A program made the translations under genes and the position numbers. Below are positions 56,765 to 63,576 of a stretch of DNA of 64,000 bases, in pieces. Source of the stretch: Solihabitans fulvus (lineage in GTDB: Bacteria; Actinomycetota; Actinomycetes; Mycobacteriales; Pseudonocardiaceae); NCBI RefSeq assembly GCF_008386585.1, contig NZ_VUOB01000010.1, positions 178,982 to 242,981 on the forward strand. Direction: 5' to 3'. Below the pieces are notes generated by a model that saw nothing but the letters and a program-made list of their open reading frames with translations, ran no database searches and had not been told where the DNA came from. Positions within the stretch are counted from its first letter, which is position 1. The number at the start of each line of letters is the position of its first letter.

Positions 56765-57373
56765 ATGACCGCGCCATACCCGCCGAGCGCTCACCAGGAA
56801 TTAGCGCCGAGCCAGCCGAAGAACGGGCTCGGCACCGCCGGTTTCGTGACGGGTCTGATCGGCCTGGTCTTCAGCCCGATCCCCGTCATCGGCCTGGTCG
56901 CGTGGCCCCTGGTGATCGTCGGCCTGGTGCTGTCCATCCTCGGCGTCAGCCGGGCGGCCAAGGGTCGGGCGACCAACAAGGGGCTCTCCATCACCGGCGT
57001 CGTGCTCTCCGCCGTCGGCCTGGTGGTCTGCGTCGTGTGGGTGCTGGTGATCAACAAGGCCGTCGACGACGTCCAGAACGCGGACAACGCGGAGTCCACC
57101 CTGGTCTACGAGGTCGGCGGCAACGCAAAGGGCGCCACGGTCAACTACTCGACGCTGGACCAGGGCAACACCTCGAGCAACGAGGAGCAGCCCGCCGCCC
57201 TTCCCTGGAAGAAGGAACTGAAGATCAAGGGAATCGTCAAGGGCGGCACGGTTTCCGTGACGGCCGGCGAGGCCGGCGGGACGGTCACCTGCAAGGTCAC
57301 CATCGACGGCCAGGTGAAGAAGACCGCGACGGCCACCGGCCCATTCGCGACGGCCAGCTGCGAAGGTTTCTGA
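56765..57373 (+). CDS. DUF4190 membrane protein with MmpS-like domain, paralogue
   Basis: 202 residues, same length and layout as the preceding gene: cytoplasmic front (MTAPYPPSAHQELAPSQPKNG), two membrane segments, then LVYEVGGNAKGATVNYSTLDQGNTSS, ALPWKKELKIKGIVKGGTV and GTVTCKVTIDGQVKKTATATG with C-terminal SCEGF. Sequence identity to the neighbour is clearly high through the first 100 residues and lower in the exterior domain, which points to a tandem duplication with diverging outer parts. Function unknown. Confidence 0.85.
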   Translation: MTAPYPPSAHQELAPSQPKNGLGTAGFVTGLIGLVFSPIPVIGLVAWPLVIVGLVLSILGVSRAAKGRATNKGLSITGVVLSAVGLVVCVVWVLVINKAVDDVQNADNAESTLVYEVGGNAKGATVNYSTLDQGNTSSNEEQPAALPWKKELKIKGIVKGGTVSVTAGEAGGTVTCKVTIDGQVKKTATATGPFATASCEGF

Positions 57374-57420
57374 CCCGGCGCACAACAACGGTCAACCGAA
57401 ACACAGTCCACCGGCAACAA

Positions 57421-57458
57421 ACGCCGGGTCGCCACAATTCTCGCTGGCGACCCGGCGT
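57421..57458. terminator. bidirectional terminator before hadB
   Basis: ACGCCGGGTCGCC (57421-57433) pairs with GGCGACCCGGCGT (57446-57458). It lies 48 bases after the plus-strand MmpS-like gene and 10 bases after the hadB stop on the minus strand. Confidence 0.85.
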
Positions 57459-57468
57459 CGGTGTGCGA

Positions 57469-57906
57469 TCAGCGAAGCCGAACCAGGGCAATGGCCTTGC
57501 CGAGGACGGTCCTGCCCTCGAACTTCGCGGTGATGTTGATCCGCACGATGCCGTCGTCCCGCTTCTCCGCGACCTGACCGGTCAGCTCGACCGACGCGCC
57601 GTTCTCATCGTCGGGCACCACCACGGGACGGGTGAACCGCACGCCGTACTCCACGATCGCGCCCGCGTCGCCAGCCCAGTCCGACACCAGCCTGCCGCCG
57701 AGCGCCATGGTGAGCATCCCGTGCGCGATCACGTTCGGCAGGCCCACCTCGCGGGCGAACCGCTCGTTCCAGTGGATGGGGTTGAAGTCCAGCGAAGCGC
57801 CCGCGTAGCGAACCAGGTCGGCCCTGCTGACCTGCACCCGCAGCGGGGGCAGCTCGTCGCCGACGGCGACCTCGGCGGCCTTCGGCGTGATCGTCGGCGT
57901 GCTCAT
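57469..57906 (-). CDS. hadB: MaoC-type (3R)-hydroxyacyl dehydratase, HadB-like
   Basis: 145 residues, catalytic partner with the hydratase-2 motif SLDFNPIHWNERFA (catalytic D40 and H45), then GLPNVIAHGMLTMALGGRL. It dehydrates (3R)-hydroxyacyl-CoA or -ACP; in mycobacteria HadAB serves mycolic acid elongation, but this lineage probably lacks mycolates, so a different fatty acid role is likely. Start overlaps the hadA stop by four bases. Confidence 0.9.
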   Translation of the reverse strand: MSTPTITPKAAEVAVGDELPPLRVQVSRADLVRYAGASLDFNPIHWNERFAREVGLPNVIAHGMLTMALGGRLVSDWAGDAGAIVEYGVRFTRPVVVPDDENGASVELTGQVAEKRDDGIVRINITAKFEGRTVLGKAIALVRLR

Positions 57907-58361
57907 GCCTGTGCCTCCTCGGGGCCCCGCGACACCAGCAGCGCCCGCGTGGTGGTGACGGGCTCGCCGTCCTCGGTGCTCAGCTCCGCCCGCACGGTCA
58001 ACATGTCGTTGCCCGCCCTGGTCTGCACGTCGTCCACGTGCGCGACCGCCACGAGCCGGTCGCCCGCCCTGATCGGGCGGTGGTGCACGAAAGCCTGGTC
58101 GCCGTGCACGACCCTGCTGTAGTCGAGCCCGAGGTCGGGGTCGTTGATGATGACGTCGTTGGCCTTCATCGAGATGAGCACCGCGAACGTCGGGGGCGCG
58201 ATCACGTCGGGATACCCGGCGGCGCGGGCCGCCTCGGTGTCCCGGTGCACCGCGCCGGTCTCGCCGATCGCGTCGGCGAACTCGCGGATCTTCTCCCTGC
58301 TCACCTCGTACACCGGTGAGGGCGGATACGAACGTCCGATGAACGACTGGTCCAGTGCCAC
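57903..58361 (-). CDS. hadA: MaoC N-terminal-type dehydratase subunit, HadA-like
   Basis: 152 residues. MaoC-like hot-dog fold: SFIGRSYPPSPVYEVSREKIREFADAIGET, then VIAPPTFAVLISMKAND and VHGDQAFVHHRPIRAGDRLVAVAHV. It lacks the D-x4-H catalytic pair of HadB and binds substrate, as in characterised HadA. GTG start. It forms a heterodimer with the next gene. No hadC follows. Confidence 0.9.
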   Translation of the reverse strand: MALDQSFIGRSYPPSPVYEVSREKIREFADAIGETGAVHRDTEAARAAGYPDVIAPPTFAVLISMKANDVIINDPDLGLDYSRVVHGDQAFVHHRPIRAGDRLVAVAHVDDVQTRAGNDMLTVRAELSTEDGEPVTTTRALLVSRGPEEAQA

Positions 58362-58399
58362 CGAAGCAGGTTACCCGCCCAGCACAGCCAGCCAGAACG

Positions 58400-58437
58400 C
58401 GCCGAAGCCGCCCCGGTGATCCGGGGCGGCTTCGGCG
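58400..58437 (-). terminator. terminator between rpmG and hadA
   Basis: CGCCGAAGCCGCCCCGG (58400-58416) pairs perfectly over 17 positions with CCGGGGCGGCTTCGGCG (58421-58437), loop TGAT, 22 bases after the rpmG stop. The hadAB pair should therefore have its own promoter. Confidence 0.9.
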
Positions 58438-58459
58438 TGAACCTGGTGGACCGCTGAGG

Positions 58460-58624
58460 TCAGCGGGTCTCCTTGTGCGTACGGTGCGTGCCGCAGTTCG
58501 GGCAGAACTTCTTCATCTCCAGGCGATCCGGGTCGTTACGCCGGTTCTTCTTGGTGATGTAGTTGCGGTGCTTGCACTCCTCGCACGCCATCGTGATCTT
58601 GGGTCGCACGTCGGTTGCAGCCAC
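58460..58624 (-). CDS. rpmG: 50S ribosomal protein L33, zinc-binding form
   Basis: 54 residues, GTG start ([24 protein letters not shown]...). Zinc ribbon C14, C17 (CEEC) and C41, C44 (CPNC), the C+ form; a zinc-free paralogue is expected elsewhere. The frame is open upstream but without homology. It follows tRNA-Met and precedes hadA, the order seen in mycobacteria. Confidence 0.96.
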   Translation of the reverse strand: MAATDVRPKITMACEECKHRNYITKKNRRNDPDRLEMKKFCPNCGTHRTHKETR

Positions 58625-58734
58625 GGCACAGCCTCTCTCTGAAACGCCCCCCGAGGGGGAATCCTGGCCCCGGACGAACCAAACGGACCACAGCGGAGTG
58701 GAAGTCCGAGAGGGCAAGCCCCCTCGGTCGGGGT

Positions 58735-58780
58735 CCGGGGCAGAGCCCCGGCTGGGGGTCTGGGGGGCTTGGCCCCCCAG
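58735..58780. repeat. tandem GC-rich hairpins
   Basis: CCGGGG/CCCCGG (58735-58751) and CTGGGGGG/CCCCCCAG (58760-58780) lie in the 212-base gap between tRNA-Met and rpmG. This GGGG-CCCC hairpin style resembles a dispersed repeat of actinobacterial genomes, but only one copy is in the window. It may also serve as an RNA processing or terminator element. Confidence 0.6.
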
Positions 58781-58836
58781 TGTAATGCGGAGTGAACCCG
58801 TTCGCGCTCTCCGCGAACACAGCTCACCCATGAACG

Positions 58837-58909
58837 TAGCGGTGGCCGGACTTGAACCGGCGACACAGCGATTATGAGCCGCTTGCTCTACCGACTGAGC
58901 TACACCGCT
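58837..58909 (-). tRNA. metT: tRNA-Met (CAU), elongator type
   Basis: 73 bases. Acceptor AGCGGTG pairs with CACCGCT, discriminator A. The D arm is TAGCTCAGTCGGTAGAGCA, the anticodon loop CTCATAA with CAT, and the T arm GGTTCAAGTCC. The first base pair is A-U rather than the unpaired C1 of initiator tRNA, so it is an elongator (or an isoleucine CAU tRNA, which cannot be excluded). No CCA is encoded. Confidence 0.9.
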
Positions 58910-58963
58910 CCACATGACTCAGCCGCGATGCCCACTTGGGAGAGCACCACGGCTGTGTCATCG

Positions 58964-59036
58964 AGCCCCCTTACGGAATCGAACCGTAGACCTTCTCCTT
59001 ACCATGGAGACGCTCTGCCGACTGAGCTAAGGGGGC
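58964..59036 (-). tRNA. thrT: tRNA-Thr (GGU)
   Basis: 73 bases. Acceptor GCCCCCT pairs with AGGGGGC, discriminator T. The D arm is TAGCTCAGTCGGCAGAGCG, the anticodon loop ATGGTAA with anticodon GGT, and the T arm GGTTCGATTCC. No CCA is encoded. It precedes tRNA-Met on the same strand. Confidence 0.95.
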
Positions 59037-59118
59037 GTGCTCTTTCTTGTTCAGGCGTGGACGACTCTACACGGACGACCCGCCGGGAGTGAAATCGGGT
59101 CGGCGGCAAAACCCGTGT

Positions 59119-61749
59119 TCAGTGCACCAACGTGAGCACCGTCTCATCCCGACATCCCCTGACCTGCACGGTTCGCGCCCGCAGCCACGCCTCGAAGCGG
59201 TCCTCGGACAGCGGCCGGGAGATCAGGTAGCCCTGCGCGACGTCGCAGCCCATCCCGACCAGCTGGTCCCGCGCCGCGTCGTCCTCGACGCCTTCGGCCA
59301 CGACCGTCAGCCCGAGCGAGTGGCCCAGCTCGACGATCGACCGCACCACGGCCATGTCGCCGAGGTCCGTGCCCATGCCGAGCACGAAACTCTTGTCGAT
59401 CTTCACCTCGTCCACCGGCAGCTGACGCAGGTAGGCCAGCGACGAGTAGCCGGTGCCGAAGTCGTCGACGGCGAGCACCACACCGAGCGCGTGCAGCCTG
59501 CGCAGCACCGGCAGGTCCCGCTCGGGGTCGGACATCACGCCGGACTCGGTGAGTTCGAGGGTGAGCAGGCTCGGCGGGACGTCGTGCCGTTCCAGCGCCG
59601 CGGCGACCCTGGTCGGGAAGTCCTCGTCGGCGAGGTTGCGCACCGAGAGGTTCACCGACACCGACAGCCGCAGGCCGCGGTCCAGCCACTGGCGCACCCT
59701 GATCAGGGCACGCTCCATGACGAAGCCGGTCAGCACGTCCACCAGTCCGGTCGCCTCGACGGCCGGCACGAACTCGTCGGGGTCGAGCCTGCCGAACTCG
59801 GGATGCCGCCAGCGCACCAGCGCCTCTGCGCCGATCACCTGCCGGCTGGGCAGCGCAATCTTGGGTTGGTAGTGCACCGAGACCTGGCCGGTCTCCAGCG
59901 CCTGCCGGAACTGGGTGACCAGCTGGAACCGGCGCAGGAAGATCTGCCCCATGCTCGGCACGTAGCACTTGACGGGGTCGCCGGTGCTCGTCGCCCGCAC
60001 CGCGACGTCGGCGCGCTGCAACAGCGCGTCCGCGTCCGGCTCGTCCTCGTCGGTGGCCTCGACGGTCGCCGAGACGTACCCGACGACGGCGCTCGCCTCC
60101 ACCGTGAGCCGGTCGACCGGGTAGGACGCGGACAGCCCGTCCCGCAGCCGCACCGCGGTCTCGTGCGCCTGCTCCGGCAGGCAGTCCACGAGCAGGGCGG
60201 CGAACGAGCCGCCCTCCAGCCGCGCCAACGGCACGTCCTGGCCGAGCGCGTCGCGGAGCCTGCGGCCGGCCGCGACGACCATCCGGTCGCCCCAGGCCTG
60301 CCCGAGCGCGTCACTGACCGTGGACAACACGTCGAGGTCGATGCGCAGCACCACGGACTCGGGGTGCAGCCGCAGCGGCTCGACGGCGGCCTCGCGGAAG
60401 CCGGGCCGGTTGAGCAGGCCGGTCAGCGGGTCGTGGTAGGCGTCGTGGCGCAGCCGCGCGAGCAGCCGACGGTTGTCCACGGCAGTGGCCAGGTGGCTGG
60501 CCAACGTGCGCAGCAGCTGGATGTCGGCCTTGCCGAAACCGCGCCACCGGCTCAGCCGGTCGTGCGCCTCCACTGCGCCGAGCAGCTGGGTGGCTCCGCG
60601 CAGCGGCACCACCAGCGCCTCGTCCACCTCGCGCCGGTACAGCGCGTCGCGCACGTCCTCGGTGGCGTCGGCGGCGCGGAAGTACCGCACGTGGCTGCCG
60701 GGCAGCTGCAACATCGGGTCCTCGCGCACGGCCTTCGCGTCGGCCTGGCGCATCTCCTCTGGCAGCGGAGTGCCGGCGACCAGCGTGCGCATCGCGGACT
60801 GCGGGTCGGTGCGCAGCCGGAGCACCACGCGGTCGGCGTTGAGCTGTTCCCTGATCCGCTCGGCGATGACCTGCCACTCGTTGCTGTCCACGGCGGCGGT
60901 CAGGTCGTCCGTGCCTCGGGCCGGGCGCCCGGCGGCCTGCTGGCCGGAGCGAGCCACCCGCAGGCTCACGTCGCTGAGCGCCTCGAGATCGCGCTGCTCG
61001 CGGAGCATGCCGGAGTACGCCACGTACAAAGCGGCCAGGCCGGCGTAGACGAGCGTCACCAGCGCCCAGCCCCACGGCGTGTTGGTGGCGACCTCGTAGC
61101 TGACCAGGCCGACCGAGGTGTTCAGCAGCGCGACGACGAGCGTGCGCAGCACCAGGCGGACCGCGTTGCCCATCCGGACGGACCTGCCGAGCAGGTGCAG
61201 CGCGACGAGGCCGAGCACGATGGCCAGCAGCGGCACGGCCAGCGTGCCGAGGAACGCGCCTGCCCACGGCGGCCCGTACGAGCCGATCTGGTCCTTGACG
61301 ACCTTGGCCACCGCGAAGGCGACGGAGATCTCCAGGAACATCAGGCCCGCGTTGTAGATGGCGCGGTCGAGGATGCGGCGGCCGAGCAGGGTGCCGACGC
61401 CCGCGACCACGTGCGCGGCGAGCACCACCTCGAACGGCGCGGTGAGCAGGCCGAGCACGAGGGGGATCTCGGTGAAGGAGATCGTCCACGCGACGCCGCT
61501 GCGCACGTCGATGTTGATGGAGAGCTGCTCGGCGAGCAGGAAGCCGACGATCAGCAGCGGGCCGGCCCAGAACAGCTTGCCTTCGGCCCTGGTCTGCGGC
61601 AGCCACGCGGCGACCAGGAAGGCGGCGATGATGCCGACGGCCAGGAGGCTCACCGCGAAGACGGTGAAGACGCGGTCGGTCGGCTGCGCCGATTTCGGGT
61701 TGGGTAACGGCTCCACCGTGTCCGGCTCGATCACGCGGCGGTCGGTCAT
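59119..61749 (-). CDS. membrane GAF-GGDEF-EAL protein, likely cyclic-di-GMP phosphodiesterase
   Basis: 876 residues. Residues 1-245 have seven or eight membrane segments, a sensor-like front. A GAF-like domain follows (about 285-440). The GGDEF domain (about 455-605) has the active site reduced to EGGSF near residues 512-516, so cyclase activity is probably lost. The EAL domain (about 620-865) is complete: GAEALVRWRHPE (near 640), NLSVRNL, ELTESGVM, DDFGTGYSSL (near 761), K783-region KIDKSFV, AEGVED (near 820) and QGYLISRPL (near 838). It should hydrolyse c-di-GMP. GAGGAGGG just upstream of the ATG fixes the start. Confidence 0.9.
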   Translation of the reverse strand: MTDRRVIEPDTVEPLPNPKSAQPTDRVFTVFAVSLLAVGIIAAFLVAAWLPQTRAEGKLFWAGPLLIVGFLLAEQLSINIDVRSGVAWTISFTEIPLVLGLLTAPFEVVLAAHVVAGVGTLLGRRILDRAIYNAGLMFLEISVAFAVAKVVKDQIGSYGPPWAGAFLGTLAVPLLAIVLGLVALHLLGRSVRMGNAVRLVLRTLVVALLNTSVGLVSYEVATNTPWGWALVTLVYAGLAALYVAYSGMLREQRDLEALSDVSLRVARSGQQAAGRPARGTDDLTAAVDSNEWQVIAERIREQLNADRVVLRLRTDPQSAMRTLVAGTPLPEEMRQADAKAVREDPMLQLPGSHVRYFRAADATEDVRDALYRREVDEALVVPLRGATQLLGAVEAHDRLSRWRGFGKADIQLLRTLASHLATAVDNRRLLARLRHDAYHDPLTGLLNRPGFREAAVEPLRLHPESVVLRIDLDVLSTVSDALGQAWGDRMVVAAGRRLRDALGQDVPLARLEGGSFAALLVDCLPEQAHETAVRLRDGLSASYPVDRLTVEASAVVGYVSATVEATDEDEPDADALLQRADVAVRATSTGDPVKCYVPSMGQIFLRRFQLVTQFRQALETGQVSVHYQPKIALPSRQVIGAEALVRWRHPEFGRLDPDEFVPAVEATGLVDVLTGFVMERALIRVRQWLDRGLRLSVSVNLSVRNLADEDFPTRVAAALERHDVPPSLLTLELTESGVMSDPERDLPVLRRLHALGVVLAVDDFGTGYSSLAYLRQLPVDEVKIDKSFVLGMGTDLGDMAVVRSIVELGHSLGLTVVAEGVEDDAARDQLVGMGCDVAQGYLISRPLSEDRFEAWLRARTVQVRGCRDETVLTLVH

Positions 61750-61807
61750 CCACCCTCCTCGTCGGCCTGCGCCGCCCCTGGCCGTGCTCCGCCGGCCGGC
61801 GCGCGCT

Positions 61808-61870
61808 GATGCCCGATCCCCCTCGACTGCGGCAACCGGGCGAACCCGGCTGCCGCCAGGGACCCGCATC
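61808..61870 (-). promoter_or_regulatory. structured leader of the EAL gene, riboswitch candidate
   Basis: On the minus strand GATGC (61870-61866) can pair with GCATC (61812-61808), enclosing an internal loop and a strong hairpin with TTCG tetraloop: GCGGCAGCCGGG (61856-61845) with CCCGGTTGCCGC (61840-61829). It ends 58 bases before the start codon. Part of it (GGCAGCCGGGTT, GGTTGCCG) is reminiscent of the 3' half of GEMM-I (c-di-GMP-I) riboswitches, but the 5' half was not found. Confidence 0.4.
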
Positions 61871-62147
61871 GGTTGACCCAGTTGTCGGAAGTCGAACTGT
61901 CGGCGTGACTGTCGTTCGCGTGACCGAGGAGTCCGGGAATGCTCCCGGTGCCCCTGCGGTGGCTCAATGTACCTCGGTTGGAGGATGAAAAGGCAGGTCG
62001 TCGAGGCAGGAACCACGTTGCGTGACAAGCATTTACCCGCAGTACGGCAGATGGCTGGCCGGGCGGGCAACCCGGTGACCCCCGCTCGCGCCAGCTCCTC
62101 CCAGGAGCCACCGTCGGTGCGCCCGCAGGACGTCACCCGCCACGGAG

Positions 62148-62164
62148 TTCGCGTTTACCGCGAA
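62148..62164 (+). promoter_or_regulatory. inverted repeat upstream of the GNAT gene
   Basis: TTCGCG (62148-62153) and CGCGAA (62159-62164) flank TTTAC, just before a -10-like GATACA (62168-62173) and eight bases ahead of the start at 62181. It may be an operator or part of the promoter. Confidence 0.35.
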
Positions 62165-62180
62165 ATGGATACAAGTTTGG

Positions 62181-63140
62181 ATGCCAGACATGAAGCCAAA
62201 CTTGGTCCACGCGGAGCACACCGCGCGACTCGCCTCGATCGATCCACTGCTGCCGAAGCCCGCCCAACTGGCGGCCGCCGAGGGACAGGTGCTGCTCACC
62301 GCGACGGCAGGCGAGTCGACTGCGGTCGGGCTCGCCAAGTACGTGGAGCACGCCCCGGACTCGGAGACCGCGACCTGGGTTCCGCTGCGCAACCACCTGT
62401 TGACCGTGCGGGTCGCCGGACCGGACCAGGCGAGCGCCCTCGACGCGCTGCTGGACCGCTGGGCGGAGCACCTCGCCGACCGGGTCGAGGTCGGCGACCA
62501 GGAGACCGCTCTCACGGTGAACTGGCCGAGCCGGGACATCGAGGCGGTGCCCGCGCTGATCCGGCACGGCCTCGCCCCGCTGATGACGATCGCCGCGCGC
62601 CCGGCCGGTCGGCCGACCCTGGCCCCGTGGGCCACCGGCCTGCTGGTCCGCCGGGCCGGGCCGGACGACCTCGACGTCGCCGTGGCGCTGAACATGCTGG
62701 ACGTGACCTATGACGCGCAGTTCGGCATGGTCACCGAGCGCGCCGGTTCGTCGGCCAGGCTGCACGACTCGATCGCCGAGGTCCTCGCGCGACCCGAGCC
62801 GTGCGCGTGGCTGGCCGAACGGGACGGGCGGGCCGTCGGCCTGCTCTATGTCGACCTGCCGGCACACGCGGACTGGATCGCCCACCTGGTCGCCGGCGGT
62901 CCCGTCGGCTACCTCGGCTGCCTTGCGGTGGTGCCGGACGCCCGAGGTGGCGGGGTCGGCACGGCGTTGACGGCCGAGGCGCACCGGGCGCTCGACGAGG
63001 CCGGGGTCGCCGTGACGCTGCTGCACCACGCCGTGCCCAACCCCAGGTCGACGCCGTTCTGGTACTCGCACGGCTACCGTCCACTGTGGACAACGTGGCT
63101 GCGTCGACCCGCCGTCAGGGCGTCAACAGGCAACGGTTAA
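62181..63140 (+). CDS. GNAT-family N-acetyltransferase
   Basis: 319 residues. The C-terminal half (about 150-305) is a GNAT domain: LLVRRAGPDDLDVAVALNMLDVTYDAQFG, GPVGYLGCLAVVPDARGGGVGTALTAEAH (acetyl-CoA loop, R/Q-x-x-G-x-G/A motif) and NPRSTPFWYSHGYRPLW. The N-terminal half looks like a degenerate GNAT-like or regulatory domain. The substrate is unknown. ATG at 62181; a second ATG is three codons in. The upstream ribosome site is weak, so the start is not certain. Confidence 0.88.
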   Translation: MPDMKPNLVHAEHTARLASIDPLLPKPAQLAAAEGQVLLTATAGESTAVGLAKYVEHAPDSETATWVPLRNHLLTVRVAGPDQASALDALLDRWAEHLADRVEVGDQETALTVNWPSRDIEAVPALIRHGLAPLMTIAARPAGRPTLAPWATGLLVRRAGPDDLDVAVALNMLDVTYDAQFGMVTERAGSSARLHDSIAEVLARPEPCAWLAERDGRAVGLLYVDLPAHADWIAHLVAGGPVGYLGCLAVVPDARGGGVGTALTAEAHRALDEAGVAVTLLHHAVPNPRSTPFWYSHGYRPLWTTWLRRPAVRASTGNG

Positions 63141-63227
63141 CGACAAACGGGAAAAACCATTTGTACTTCCTACTGGACATCCGCCTCTTAGTGTGTTGTG
63201 GGACACAACCGGACAGGGGGGTCCGAG

Positions 63228-63485
63228 ATGACCGCGAGCATGGAAGCGGAACTGACCTTTAGAGCGCGCGCGATGCTCAGGGCGGTGGCGGCCGGGCGGG
63301 GAGAGCTCTCCGGCGGCTCCGAGCCCGATCTCTACGTGGACGGACTGTCCTGTAGCGATCAGGTGGCGGCGCACGAACTCGCCCACGCGGGACTGCTCCG
63401 ACCGGCCCAGCCGGCGAGCCTGAGCGAGCGGGTTCGAGCGGAACTGACCGAAGCGGGGGCAGCCGCGCTGGACACGGCGCGCTGA
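63228..63485 (+). CDS. small helical protein, possible winged-helix regulator
   Basis: 85 residues, starting MTASMEAELTFRARAMLRAVAAGRG with GGGGGG upstream; an upstream ATG at 63198 is also in frame. The C-terminal half (SCSDQVAAHELAHAGLLRPAQPASLSERVRAELTEAGAAAL) resembles the recognition helix and wing of MarR/ArsR-like regulators. It follows the GNAT gene by 87 bases. No clear family. Confidence 0.55.
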   Translation: MTASMEAELTFRARAMLRAVAAGRGELSGGSEPDLYVDGLSCSDQVAAHELAHAGLLRPAQPASLSERVRAELTEAGAAALDTAR

Positions 63486-63500
63486 AGAACACCCAGATCA

Positions 63501-63516
63501 TCGAACATACGTTCGA
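63501..63516. promoter_or_regulatory. LexA (SOS) box
   Basis: TCGAACATACGTTCGA is a perfect 16-base palindrome matching the mycobacterial/actinobacterial LexA operator TCGAAC-N4-GTTCGA. It lies 15 bases after the small helical protein's stop codon. Confidence 0.85.
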
Positions 63517-63538
63517 CATGGGTTATGCTTCACTCGAG

Positions 63539-63576
63539 GCCGGCACGCTGGGGAGAGGAAGCCCCAGCGCGCCGGC
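63539..63576. terminator. strong hairpin after the SOS box
   Basis: GCCGGC and CGCTGGGG (63539-63553) pair with CCCCAGCG and GCCGGC (63562-63576) across one A-C mismatch, 14 paired bases, loop AGAGGAAG. It begins 22 bases after the SOS box. There is no T-run on the plus strand. Confidence 0.75.

Larger units (their letters stand above)
61750..62180. other. divergent intergenic region with structured leader
   Basis: About 431 bases between the divergent GGDEF/EAL and GNAT genes. It includes the structured RNA candidate (61808-61870), a block close to the GNAT gene with TTCGCG/CGCGAA repeat (62148-62164) and GATACA, a possible -10. No gene is seen. Confidence 0.55.

Noticed and set aside
61808..61960. 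Firm assignment of a GEMM-I riboswitch
   Set aside because: Only parts of the 3' half look similar; the conserved 5' core was not found, so it is kept as a candidate only.
61749..62136. Upstream extension of the GGDEF/EAL gene
   Set aside because: A GAGGAGGG ribosome site right before the ATG at 61749 and low-complexity translation upstream argue for the shorter start.
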